A DNA stretch of 64,000 bases from Panonychus citri (taxonomy: Eukaryota; Arthropoda; Arachnida; Trombidiformes; Tetranychidae). The notes below the pieces were generated by a model, which saw nothing but the letters and a program-made list of their open reading frames with translations, ran no database searches and was not told the origin of the DNA. Positions 26,962 to 36,619 of the stretch are shown in pieces. The stretch covers positions 1-64,000 of the forward strand of contig NW_026515537.1 of the NCBI RefSeq assembly GCF_014898815.1, read 5' to 3'. How positions within the stretch are numbered: the stretch's first letter is position 1; each line of letters opens with the position of its first letter. The position numbers and the translations under genes are program-made.

Positions 26962-27740
26962 AGTGGCGGAATCCAAAATTCTATTGAGTAAAAATTTGAA
27001 TATCTTTTCATTTTCAACATTGTTGTTCAATTGTAACACTTTTACATTTTGTGAGAATTTTAATTATTTGATTTTAGTTAATTTGAAACTAAAAAATTGA
27101 CAAATTATGATTAACCTGTGATTGTCTCTCTTCTCTATCAATTAATTCTGTAAATGAGTTAAGAATAAACTTACTGGTTGGATAACCAAAACCAAGAAAA
27201 ACTGTCAACCGGTAGGTTATTGGCATCGATGTGTTTGTTTTATGTTCTTTTTTTTCTTTCTATTCTATTTTTTTTCTTCTCTTCTTGTTCCTTCTTAATT
27301 ATCTCTCTTTACTATCATCATTCTCATCATCTTTCATTTTCATGCTTGTTCCTGTTGATTACTGAGCTGTTTGTCTCACCATGAATTCATTTTGTCTCCA
27401 TGATGTTGGCAGGCTGAAAATCAGCTTGTTCTTATTGTTTTGCTTTCTCCAATAAGAATACCTTTCACTCATCTTCTTTTTTTTCTTTGCTTCATTAGAG
27501 ACAATTATAAAATCAGTTGATGAGAATTTCAATACGTTACCATTGACTCATCACTCTTTCATTGCATGTTTTCCTGTAATTTCCTTTCTTTCTTTGGTGT
27601 GATCTCTTTAAATGTGAATAGAACAAGTTTCCATGTTCTTATGTACTGATTTGTTTTTCATTCTGGTTCATTTTTTTTCTATTCTTTTTATTCTAGTGAT
27701 TTGATCGTCGTTTAAATTGTTACATTGTATAATCATAGTG

Positions 27741-28973
27741 ATGACGATGTGTGATATCAAAAGGAACGATATTGTCATATGGAAGAAGCCATTTACTACA
27801 TTGGATTATTTTCTTCGTGAAACTTTTCTCCTTACAATCCAAGGAATCATTTGGTTGAGGGGACATTTTCTCTCTGCAATAATTTTCTTAATCTCTGTTA
27901 CATTGTTGATCTTCTATTCAAATCAAATAGAATCACCTTTGATTAATTCATTTAAAACACAAGTATTATGGTCACTTTATTGGCTTGGTTTGGGTATTTT
28001 ATCATCTGTCGGTTTGGGTACCGGTCTTCATACTTTTATACTCTACCTTGGACCTCATATTGCAAAGGTAACCCTTGCTGCCTATGAATGTGGTAGTTTA
28101 AGATTCCCTGAGCCTCCCTATCCAGATGAAATTGTCTGTCCAGATATTCCCGATACAAGGCCGGTAACTCTTTGGGATATCATGTCAAAGGTCCGATTGG
28201 AAGCATTCATGTGGGGAGCAGGTACAGCATTAGGTGAACTGCCGCCTTATTTTATGGCCAAAGTTAAACGTTTATCTGGAGAGGAGATGATTAAAGAATC
28301 AAAGAAGGACAAAAATGTTCCAGCGAAAACAAAGACTAATAATAAAAAGATGAATCTACTTTCAAAGATAATGAACGAGATTTCCGATACATTTGAAAAA
28401 GCCTCTTCATGGGTACAATTTCTAGTGGAGAAAGTTGGTTTCTTTGGAATATTATTTTGTGCCTCTTTTCCCAATCCCGTCTACGATTTAGCGGGTATAA
28501 CATGTGGACACTTTTTGGTTCCCTTTTGGACCTTCTTTGGGGCAACACTAATCGGTAAAGCGGTGATTAAAATGCATCTACAGAAACTATTTGTGATCAT
28601 TGCATTTGATGAAAATCTATTGGAACATTTTATTGATAAAATCAAAGATTTACCAATATTAGGAGATTATCTTCATAAACCATTCAGAGATTTTTTAATC
28701 AATCAAAAGGAGAGACTTCACAGTAAAGTTGTCACCAAACCTCATTGGATCGCATCTTTATTTGAGAAATTAGTTGTGGCGATGATTATTTATTTCATTT
28801 TATCGATAATTAATTCGCTTGCTCAAAAATACCATTCCCGGATCACGAATACATTGACAAAATCGTCCGATTCTTCATCTCTAACTACAATTTCATCGAT
28901 TAAAAAAGTTAATCAGCCAAATGAGGAAAACTTGTTGAACAAGCGAACCAATAAAACTAAATTTCAAGACTGA
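27741..28973 (+). CDS. VMP1: Vacuole membrane protein 1 (ER scramblase for autophagy)
   Basis: A 410-residue protein without coding introns. VMP1 is a multi-pass ER protein of the DedA/VTT superfamily. With TMEM41B it moves phospholipids between bilayer leaflets and is needed for autophagosome formation and lipoprotein release. Strong family blocks are present: YWLGLGILSSVGLGTGLHTF, LYLGPHIAKVTLAAYECG, FPEPPYPDEIVCPD, MWGAGTALGELPPYFMA, the VTT-domain block FGILFCASFPNP with AGITCGHFLVPFWTFFGATL (about 230-290), and C-terminal EKLVVAMIIYFILSIINSLA (about 340-365). Length matches animal VMP1 (about 400). The start is ATG 27741 or 27747: an in-frame TGA at 27702 excludes a longer frame within this exon, and an acceptor-like TAG ends at 27696. 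Vertebrate VMP1 has many exons, so introns seem to have been lost here. The middle (about 190-215) is a Lys-rich, variable linker. Confidence 0.97.
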   Translation: MTMCDIKRNDIVIWKKPFTTLDYFLRETFLLTIQGIIWLRGHFLSAIIFLISVTLLIFYSNQIESPLINSFKTQVLWSLYWLGLGILSSVGLGTGLHTFILYLGPHIAKVTLAAYECGSLRFPEPPYPDEIVCPDIPDTRPVTLWDIMSKVRLEAFMWGAGTALGELPPYFMAKVKRLSGEEMIKESKKDKNVPAKTKTNNKKMNLLSKIMNEISDTFEKASSWVQFLVEKVGFFGILFCASFPNPVYDLAGITCGHFLVPFWTFFGATLIGKAVIKMHLQKLFVIIAFDENLLEHFIDKIKDLPILGDYLHKPFRDFLINQKERLHSKVVTKPHWIASLFEKLVVAMIIYFILSIINSLAQKYHSRITNTLTKSSDSSSLTTISSIKKVNQPNEENLLNKRTNKTKFQD

Positions 28974-29516
28974 AGAGATAATCATGAAGCAAATAGACAC
29001 CAAGAAATTAGTTGCAATGATCCAGGAAAAGAAATTGAGATTGACATTGACATTGATGATTTCGTTGAATTTTATCTAATATTTGATTTATATTTTGTTA
29101 TTCAATGATCCAAATCTCTTGCCTTACTGATGATGCCTTCGACTATTTAATGTGCAGTTTTTTTACTGTTTCTTTTTTGTTAAATTGACATTAATCAAAA
29201 ATAGAAAGTATCAATTTTATAAACTCGCAAATCTATTTAAACACACAAATAGTTTGTCAACATTTTCATTCAAGTTTCGCCGTTTTCACACGATGAGTTA
29301 AAAAGGAAGAGCGATAATTGTGAAAAAATTGGTTTCGTTTCAGAGCAAAGCAAAAAAAAACATCAACTGAATAGAAATACAAATTAGAATAGTAATTTTG
29401 ATGATTGCAATTTAGCAATAGTTCATGGCAACATGAACTGGATTGAAATTTCAAAATTATCAAAATAAAGATGCGATCATAATTAAGATGATAATGAAAT
29501 GATCAGAATATGAAAC

Positions 29517-29547
<31 letters not shown>

Positions 29548-30005
29548 TCTCAGTTAGATTACAATAATTACAGAAAATTTTATCCTTCGATCATTTGATA
29601 AAATGGATATTAGATCCACATGGGAATGAATGTGAGTCGGTGCATAAGTTTTGTTTTTCTGGATGAGTTTTCGGTCTTAGAACTCGATGAAAACAGATCG
29701 ATATTTAAAGAGAGAAAAATCAATAAGAATATTTTCCTCTATTCGAGGCAAGCGTGAACCTTCTCTGGTTCCTAAGATGAACATGATAGAAGTAAATTCA
29801 TTTCATGATAATATTTTTTTCTCTCAATTCTGTCAGTCCAATTTCTAAACCATTGTAATGTAATCATTTCAATCCTTGTTTTTTTCTGTTACTTTTTATA
29901 CTTGTGCAATCTCTTTCATCAACAATTACCAGTTAATTACAATCAAATGGCCTGATTTTTGCTGTGATTAATTGAATAAACAAATTCCAATCAAAATTAA
30001 CCTCC
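28974..30005. other. Intergenic region
   Basis: About 1 kb of 3' UTR and spacer with a (GA)n run at 29521-29547. No gene or clear regulatory site was recognised. Confidence 0.6.
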
Positions 30006-32114
30006 ATGGCCACTGTACGTCCCATACCATCAACTCCTTCATGTTCATCACAATCCTCACTCCCACCATCTTATGCGATCTCAGTTCATGATCATGTTTT
30101 ACCAATTGGATGGCAATGTAAATATGATCCAAAGACCAATAAATAGTGAGTCTAATTGTTGACAATTAACTGTGGATAAATTTTCTAAAATTGATTTGAT
30201 TTTGTTTCTTTCCATCAACTATTAGTTATTTTTTCAATGATTATGGTTCTGCTACTTGGGACTCTTGGAGAGGGGTAAGTGATTTACAAATTGTTAATGA
30301 TAATAACTGTCAATCTAACTGATTACATTTCAATCAAAGGGACAACAAGGATCATGTCAATCATCAAGATCATCATCACCATCACATACTTACACCATTA
30401 GGAGTTACTATCAGGTAATTGGCACTTTTGCGATTTGATTAATTAATTGATCATTGATTTAATTACTAATTACTGACACTTTTTATTCAACAATCAGCCT
30501 TTCTCAGCTCGTTATAAAGCAAATGATGCAACTGTCCAAAGAATTGCTAAATTGTTTCCTGATGTTGATGAAAATTACATCGCTCAATTGTTAAGAAAGT
30601 GAGTTGAAAAATCATTATGATGAACAATTAATTAATGTGCTAATTACTAACAATTTAGGAATGCTAATCGTGAATATGTGGTCAGTAATATTCTAAGAAC
30701 TGAAAATTATGCGAAAACATATCAAGCTCAACCTGATGAAGCTCTTTATTATAAATTGAAAGGCAAATTTCCAGCAGTTGATCAGAATGTAATTAAGCAA
30801 TTACTTTGCAAGTAAGTAAATTAACATTGCTATTAATTGGTTTTCAAGGTCAACTAATTGTTCTCGTCTTTCAGGTACAATAATAGTGAACATGATGTTA
30901 TTTCTGGAATAATCTCACACTTAGCTCCACATGTTGGTCGATATCAATCATCGGGTTCACCTAAGATGAAATTGCGCTATATTAAGATTCTTTATCCGGA
31001 AGTTGACGAGATCGTTTTGTTTGATCTTCTTTACAATTGTGATCATAATGTGACAGATGTAATGGAAAAAATTGAGAAAATGGGCTATAAGAAAAACCCA
31101 CTTCCCCCAAGGCCAAAAAATATAAACGCTGATCGATCTCGTCCGAAGACACTGACCACTCGTGAACCTAAACAACCCGCTTTCCCACCAAATATATTCG
31201 AGAAACAGCAAAGTAAATTGATAAATTTTTTTAATTGTTTTCAGAATTTTAATTGATTTATTTTTCTTTCTTCAAGTCTTTGAAAAGCTCCAAGCCGATT
31301 TTCCAAATGTTGACCGATTCCTAATAAACATGGCATTGGAAAGTTCAGCTTTCAATGAGGAGCGATCTCGTCTATTCCTAAATTCAATGACACCACAAGA
31401 TTCCGATAAATATTTGCCAAAAGATTGGTCAACTGGTCAATCTGATGAAATGACCCTTCAAACTAAATCGACCCAAACTGGTGGTCTAATTGAATCGACA
31501 TTTGGAACACCAATAACCAAAAGGAAAACTGATCCAATCAAAACGTAACAATAATCATCAAATTTTTGTCTTAACTTTTGTGATTATCATTATTTTATTT
31601 TTTCCATTTATTTTTCAATTTTGATTTCAATCAATTTCCAGGCCATTTTTTGATCTTAACAGTACTAGCCGTTTGAGTGTTTAAACTGATTAATTTTGAC
31701 TAATAAGATGATTTTTTCTCTTTCATATCCAAAATTAGACTTAATGTGATGACTTGTACAGCCGAAGATGGAATAATTATCGAGAAGAAGAAGGTACCGT
31801 TAGCCAAAGGAGTTGACGCATCGAATCATAAAGGCACGAACATTTATAACTTGATGTGAGTATTTCACCAAATCTTGCAATCTGATAAAATGAATAATGC
31901 CAAAATTCAATATTTTATTTATAGTAAATCATATATCCCTTGGCGTGGAGCAGATTCCAGGAATAAATTAGGCCAAGATCCATCTAATCGAAAAGGTCCT
32001 TCGATATCGAACAAAAGTAATTCCGGTCATAAGGCAAAAGGTCCAGATTCAATTAACCAAAAAGGTCCATCACCATCTCTCCGTCTCAAGAAACCATTAG
32101 TAGTAGACAAGTGA
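30006..32114 (+). CDS. WW domain plus four CUE-like repeats, family not recognised
   Basis: Nine exons: 30006-30145, 30226-30274, 30340-30414, 30498-30598, 30659-30811, 30875-31212, 31277-31544, 31739-31855, 31925-32114. All have GT-AG junctions and the phases join exactly to 476 residues and TGA. A diverged WW domain lies at about 32-63 (LPIGW, YYFF, ATW; the two Trp are 22 apart; the usual final Pro is replaced). Four repeats share F/Y-P-x-V-D-xxx-I/L: LFPDVDENYI (about 104), KFPAVDQNVI (about 154), LYPEVDEIVL (about 209), DFPNVDRFLI (about 292). Each is followed by a helical stretch, as in CUE ubiquitin-binding domains. A basic tail repeats KGP three times. WW domains bind Pro-rich peptides and CUE domains bind ubiquitin, so a ubiquitin-linked adaptor is a reasonable inference. 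I recognise no named orthologue. Candidate poly(A) signal at 32514-32519. Confidence 0.8.
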
Positions 32115-34327
32115 TACTTTTTTACCAATGTCAATAAGATATCTTTTAACTGACTGACTTTAAATATCCATATACTACTGTAGTAGATAAATGTAATTAT
32201 AAGCTTGAAGCAAATTTGATGATGGATAAATGAAGGAAACTTCTTGAATCTCTATCTCTATCTCATCGATATGGTTGAAAATTTATTAGTTTTAGCCTTT
32301 AACATGGCAGTGGCAATAATTTGAATCTCCAAACTAAACTATTTCCAAGCAATGAAACAGCAAATACGAAAAGAATGCTGAGTAAAATGAATCAAAGTGG
32401 TTGGAGATTACTTTTTGTATCATTTTCTAGTCAATTATTAACCCATACCAAACTCTAATAAGCACCCAAAAAGTAATTCAAATACTTTGGACAAGAGCAA
32501 AAATCATGAAACAAATAAAATGATTGTAATTATTTTCGATTGATGTTTTCATTATATTCCGAGATTATCCACAATTCCATCAATCCACGTTCATCTTTAG
32601 TTGTTTGGATAGACCGAATCTGCTTGTTACAAAGAATAGAACAATATAGCCCAATAGAAATTTTGAATAAGAGAGAAAGTGATGAAGTTTAATTAGAACA
32701 AGGGTTTCGGCGATCAATATGGTCGCTAAGATTAAGTATATGGTTAACTTTTGTATGCAGTGTTTGATTGATGGTTGCACTTAATGCGTTTCTGGTTCCC
32801 ATAGGATCGTATGTCACAGACCAGGTCGTTTTTGTGGACATACGATTACTTTACGTGGCTATTTCTCTCTCTCTCTCTCTCTCTAAATGATGATTTATAC
32901 TTTGTTTGCATTTGTCTTCTTTTGGTCTTTGCTTGTGGTTTTATCCTTAAGACTTTTACCATCACAATGAAGATGATGAGAGATAATAATATTATTATAT
33001 TATCAGAATAATGTAACAACAATTAAGATCAAACATCGTGTTCATGATCCATTAAACAGAATCAATCTTAATTCTTAAGCAAGAATCTGGTTCTTTCAGA
33101 TTTATATGTACATCTAATGTGAACCCAAAAATATTATTATGATAAAATAATTTTCTGACATTTGTTTTTATTGAACTTCCTTATTTTCCTCATGTTTTCT
33201 CATTCATAATCTTTTCATGTACAAGTGATGACAATTTTCAGCCCAATGTAAACATAAAGCACATCGCAATTAATTAATCACTTAACCGTCATTCTAATTA
33301 TTTAACTTTGTTTCACCCTCACTTTCACCAATCAGCTAATTGTTTTACCGGAAGTTTTCATTCAATGAAAATGTATATCAGATATTTTCATAATTTTACC
33401 ATTACTGACCCATAGATAGTCACATTGAAAATGACTCTAGATTATGATTAATATGCTTTTAATATTCAATACAAATTAGCTGATTAACTGTATCCGCTTA
33501 ATTTGATTTTAATTGTTTGGAGAAAAAAAGTTTAACTTATAGATTTTGATTCTTCCGTTAACTATTAATAAATAAATATTGAAATTCTTTTTGTATTATT
33601 AATCACTTTCACTTCTCTGATAATTTATTATGAGCATTGAACGTGTCGCGATAAACAAATTGACCACAAAACTATTGAAGAGAGAGAGAGAGAAATGTCT
33701 CGAGGGTATGATTATTTTGGTAGAATTTCTCTTTCTTTCTCTTCTTTGAATGTTCAAATGCTAATATCGTTCAATCGAGGTAGCCTTCAATCAAGGTAAC
33801 TCAGTTTAAACTCAATATTGTTTACTGATTGGAAAAGTAAGTAAAAAAAAGAGAACCTCGAATTTTTTTTTCTTATCAAGACCAAGATCACGGTAGGACA
33901 TTTACCATGGTGCATAAATCACAACCCAATGACAGAGGCTGAAATAAAAACGATGAAAGATTTGAAAGAAATTGGAAGATTTCTTTTCTTATAGCATTCT
34001 CTCTAACTACCATTTTTTCTTAATTTTTACGCTTTCGTTCAATTAATCTTTTAATTGTTCGTCGTTTTTACAATGTAAACAATTAACTAGCTTGTTATTA
34101 ATTAATGCATTGAATTTTTGATTAATATGAGGCTTTAAATCTGTTCAATTCATCATTTTGATTCAAATAGCAATTAATTAATATAATAATTAATTAAGTA
34201 ATGCGTAGTTATTTCATGACTCGGAAGTAAAATCAACTATTGAAGTTTTCTCGATATGTTATATAAGATCTTGTAAAGCTTAGAGCAAAAGTATTGGGAA
34301 AAATTACCAAATTAGCAAAACTATGAG
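32115..34327. other. Intergenic region with one copy of a dispersed repeat
   Basis: AT-rich spacer of about 2.2 kb. The only notable element is a short segment near 34007-34069 that recurs near 35271 and 46898. No gene was recognised on either strand. Confidence 0.55.
34007..34069 (+). repeat. Dispersed repeat, copy 1 (TACCATTTTTTCTTAAT...CGTCGTTT)
   Basis: About 60 bases also found, with a few changes, near 35271-35333 and 46898-46960. In the other two copies it is the end of the larger duplicated segment next to the reductase remnant; here it stands alone, so it may be an independent element. Confidence 0.65.
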
Positions 34328-34816
34328 TTAGGTAAGGTTACAATCAAACGTTGCTTTCGATATACAATAAATTGCATATATTGGATACGATTTTTTTGCC
34401 GTTATACTGGACAAATTAACGATTGAACTTTTTACTCCAGCGTCGATCATTTTTGTCGAAATGATTTGAGTTACATTAATCAAAGCTTTCACATTGACAT
34501 CAAATATTTTGTCATAATCCGATTCCTTTATCGATCCAGGTTCTGTTGGCCAAAGGACACCAGCATTATTAACTAAACAATCAACGGGCTCGAGTTTACT
34601 CAAAGTCTCTTCGGTAGATGACCAATCACTTAAATCGAGACGAATTGGATGGACATTGTTAACTTCACTTGCTAGTTTATCCAATTCGTCTTTCAGAATA
34701 CAAACAGCATAGACTTTAGATACTCACGGTTTGACCAAAGTCTCTGTTACCGCTCGACCGATTCCTCTGGAAGCTCCGGTTACCAGCACTTTTTTACCTT
34801 CGACAGAAATCTCCAT
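34328..34816 (-). pseudogene. DCXR-like: L-xylulose reductase-like SDR pseudogene
   Basis: From ATG 34816 the frame reads MEISVEGKKVLVTGASRGIG, the Rossmann TGxxxGIG cofactor motif of classical short-chain dehydrogenases. It meets an in-frame TGA at 34724-34726 and continues in the same frame with VYAVC, the LDLSDW block, LVNNAGV (NNAG motif), FDVNVKALINVTQ, IVNLSS and YCISK (catalytic Tyr and Lys). It then ends after KATFDCNLT with no C-terminal third. These blocks match dicarbonyl/L-xylulose reductase, which reduces L-xylulose and dicarbonyls with NADPH. The stop codon plus loss of the C-terminal substrate-binding part indicates a broken gene. A GTGAGT donor overlaps the stop, but any intron there would remove family-conserved residues. 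A smaller remnant lies at 46494-46640. Confidence 0.8.
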
Positions 34817-35348
34817 GATGATGATGTGTACGAACAATCAAATTAACAACTATATTTAAACAGAAACAATCAAAAGCTTTTATATACTTCAAATTTTAAA
34901 AAACACGTCACCATTTAAAACTAATTAATCTATTTACTTTAGTACCTCTCAAAAGTTGTTGACTTCTGTTAATAATTAAAGTATGTAGGTAGTATCTTAC
35001 CTGAGATTAAATGTGGTTCGATAGCTATTGATAATTGAAATTAAATACAATGGACATTAAACCATCATCAACAACTACATCAACTGTTCAACCAATAACC
35101 AACCAAAAATTAATCTGACCACATTGTTGATTGTTGGTGGATCTGGTAACAATAATGTGTTAGAAAAAGTTACCGATACAATTGATTACAGTGCAAATGT
35201 AATTTCAACGTCTTTTTGCTTAATTGACTATAACCTGATATCAATGATTAGAAGAGAGCCAGAGGTCGACTACCATTTTTTCTTAATCTTTACCCTTTCG
35301 TTCATTAAATCTTTTAATTTTACGTCGTTTAGAAGAGGCCAGTGAAAA
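34403..35348. repeat. Duplicated segment, fuller copy (left of silk-like gene 1)
   Basis: Includes the 5' part of the reductase pseudogene, its upstream region and the block 35094-35348. The pieces recur in the same order and orientation at 46494-46979 with two large internal deletions. A 73-codon frame at about 35124-35345 is preserved in both copies but matches no family I know, so it is treated as part of the repeat. Confidence 0.8.
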
Positions 35349-36525
35349 TAAAAACTTACTAGGTATTATGTAGATTTACAGATAATAAAATGATGAAAAT
35401 TCAATTTTCTTTAGATTATCATATGACCCTGGCCACATGACATTGGTTATTGGTTCAGGTTGGGACATTGGTATTTTTGCGGATGTAGATTTTTGAGTTC
35501 TTTCAGTTAATATTTTTTCTTCAATCTTAATGTAAAAAATCGTGAGTTGTAATAATTGTTTGTGCGATGTGATTAAACGCTCGATTATCGATTTGTTATG
35601 AGGATAAATTGTGTATCCACTGAATCCAATTTTAAATTAATCCATGATGATTTAATCAACTGAGCTAAAGCAATAACTTTTGATCAATTTCACTAATCTG
35701 TTTCTCAATCGTAAGTGACAAAATTGTGTCACACAAGTAACGGTCATCGTGGGGGTGAGGCAAAACATCTTTTCATTTTTCAGATAAAAAATGGTAGTCA
35801 ACAAGATGACACTAGGTCATTTGAGCCTGTTACTTTTGTCCAAGCTCAACTGAAAATCAAGTTAGCAACAGTCTGGTGAATTGCTTTCTATTACTTTCTT
35901 GATTAAAAAATGCTTCTTCGTTTTTTCTTGCTATGGTCATCATATAACTACGTCACAATTCGCCATTCCATTTTAGACTACATGCTAAATTGCGATCGCT
36001 AAACCTACATGAAATTAACAATTAACAATCGGCAAAACATGTAGTGGTTAGAATTTTTTACAACTGAAATTTGTTCAGACATGAAACATTCAAGGTAATT
36101 GTCAATCCTACGATAACAAAACTAATAAAAATCTGCTGATCAACTTGAACTTTGAAAATACCTATAAGTAAATACAAAAAAGAAGTTCAATTTAAATTCA
36201 TGATGAAAATTAACCAATCTCCAAAGAAACTAACGTTAACTCATTTGCTGAATATGACTACCAACATTTGCACAGAAATTTGAAAAAAAATCACCCTAAA
36301 AGGTTATACAGGTTTGTAATTGACTCAATCGTGACAAAAGTACCATAATTTTACCTTTATTCTTGTGAATATTGGTGGCTGGAAAAATATTCATCAATAA
36401 ATAGATTAAACTCGCGACATGCTAATGCAAACATGAGTGATCTAAAAATGAACTTTGCACAATGTTGTGAATTTTAGATGAGTATTTTATTCGCCTTCTG
36501 TTTAATCAGATGAAACAGATAACAG
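34817..36525. other. Upstream region of silk-like gene 1
   Basis: Apart from the duplicated block ending at about 35348, this is AT-rich DNA with no coding segment recognised. It is the likely location of gland-specific control elements for the silk-like gene, none of which can be named from sequence alone. Confidence 0.5.
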
Positions 36526-36561
36526 TATAAAACTGCAAAGTTTCAGAGAAATTTCATCAGT
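36526..36561 (+). promoter_or_regulatory. Core promoter of silk-like gene 1: TATA box and initiator
   Basis: TATAAAA at 36526-36532 and an arthropod-type initiator TCAGT at 36557-36561, whose A (36559) is 33 bases after the TATA start. The ATG follows 61 bases later, giving a short unspliced leader. A TATA promoter suits a strongly expressed, tissue-restricted gene. Confidence 0.7.
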
Positions 36562-36619
36562 CATCTCATCATATTCCATCTACAAAGTGATTCAACTAAA
36601 TTGTTAGTCGAAAGCCAAA

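Larger units (their letters stand above)
25975..27740. other. Intergenic region and probable 5' UTR of VMP1
   Basis: AT-rich; holds the right direct repeat and a CTCF-like motif. A pyrimidine-rich acceptor-like sequence ending at 27696 (TTATTCTAG) suggests that VMP1 has a 5' UTR intron. A possible upstream exon ends near 27211 at a GTAGGT. No protein-coding exon was recognised. Confidence 0.5.

Noticed and set aside
34663..34723. A 61-base intron in the reductase remnant starting at GTGAGT
   Set aside because: It would remove residues matching the family (VYAVC...LDKL), and the gene still lacks its C-terminal third.
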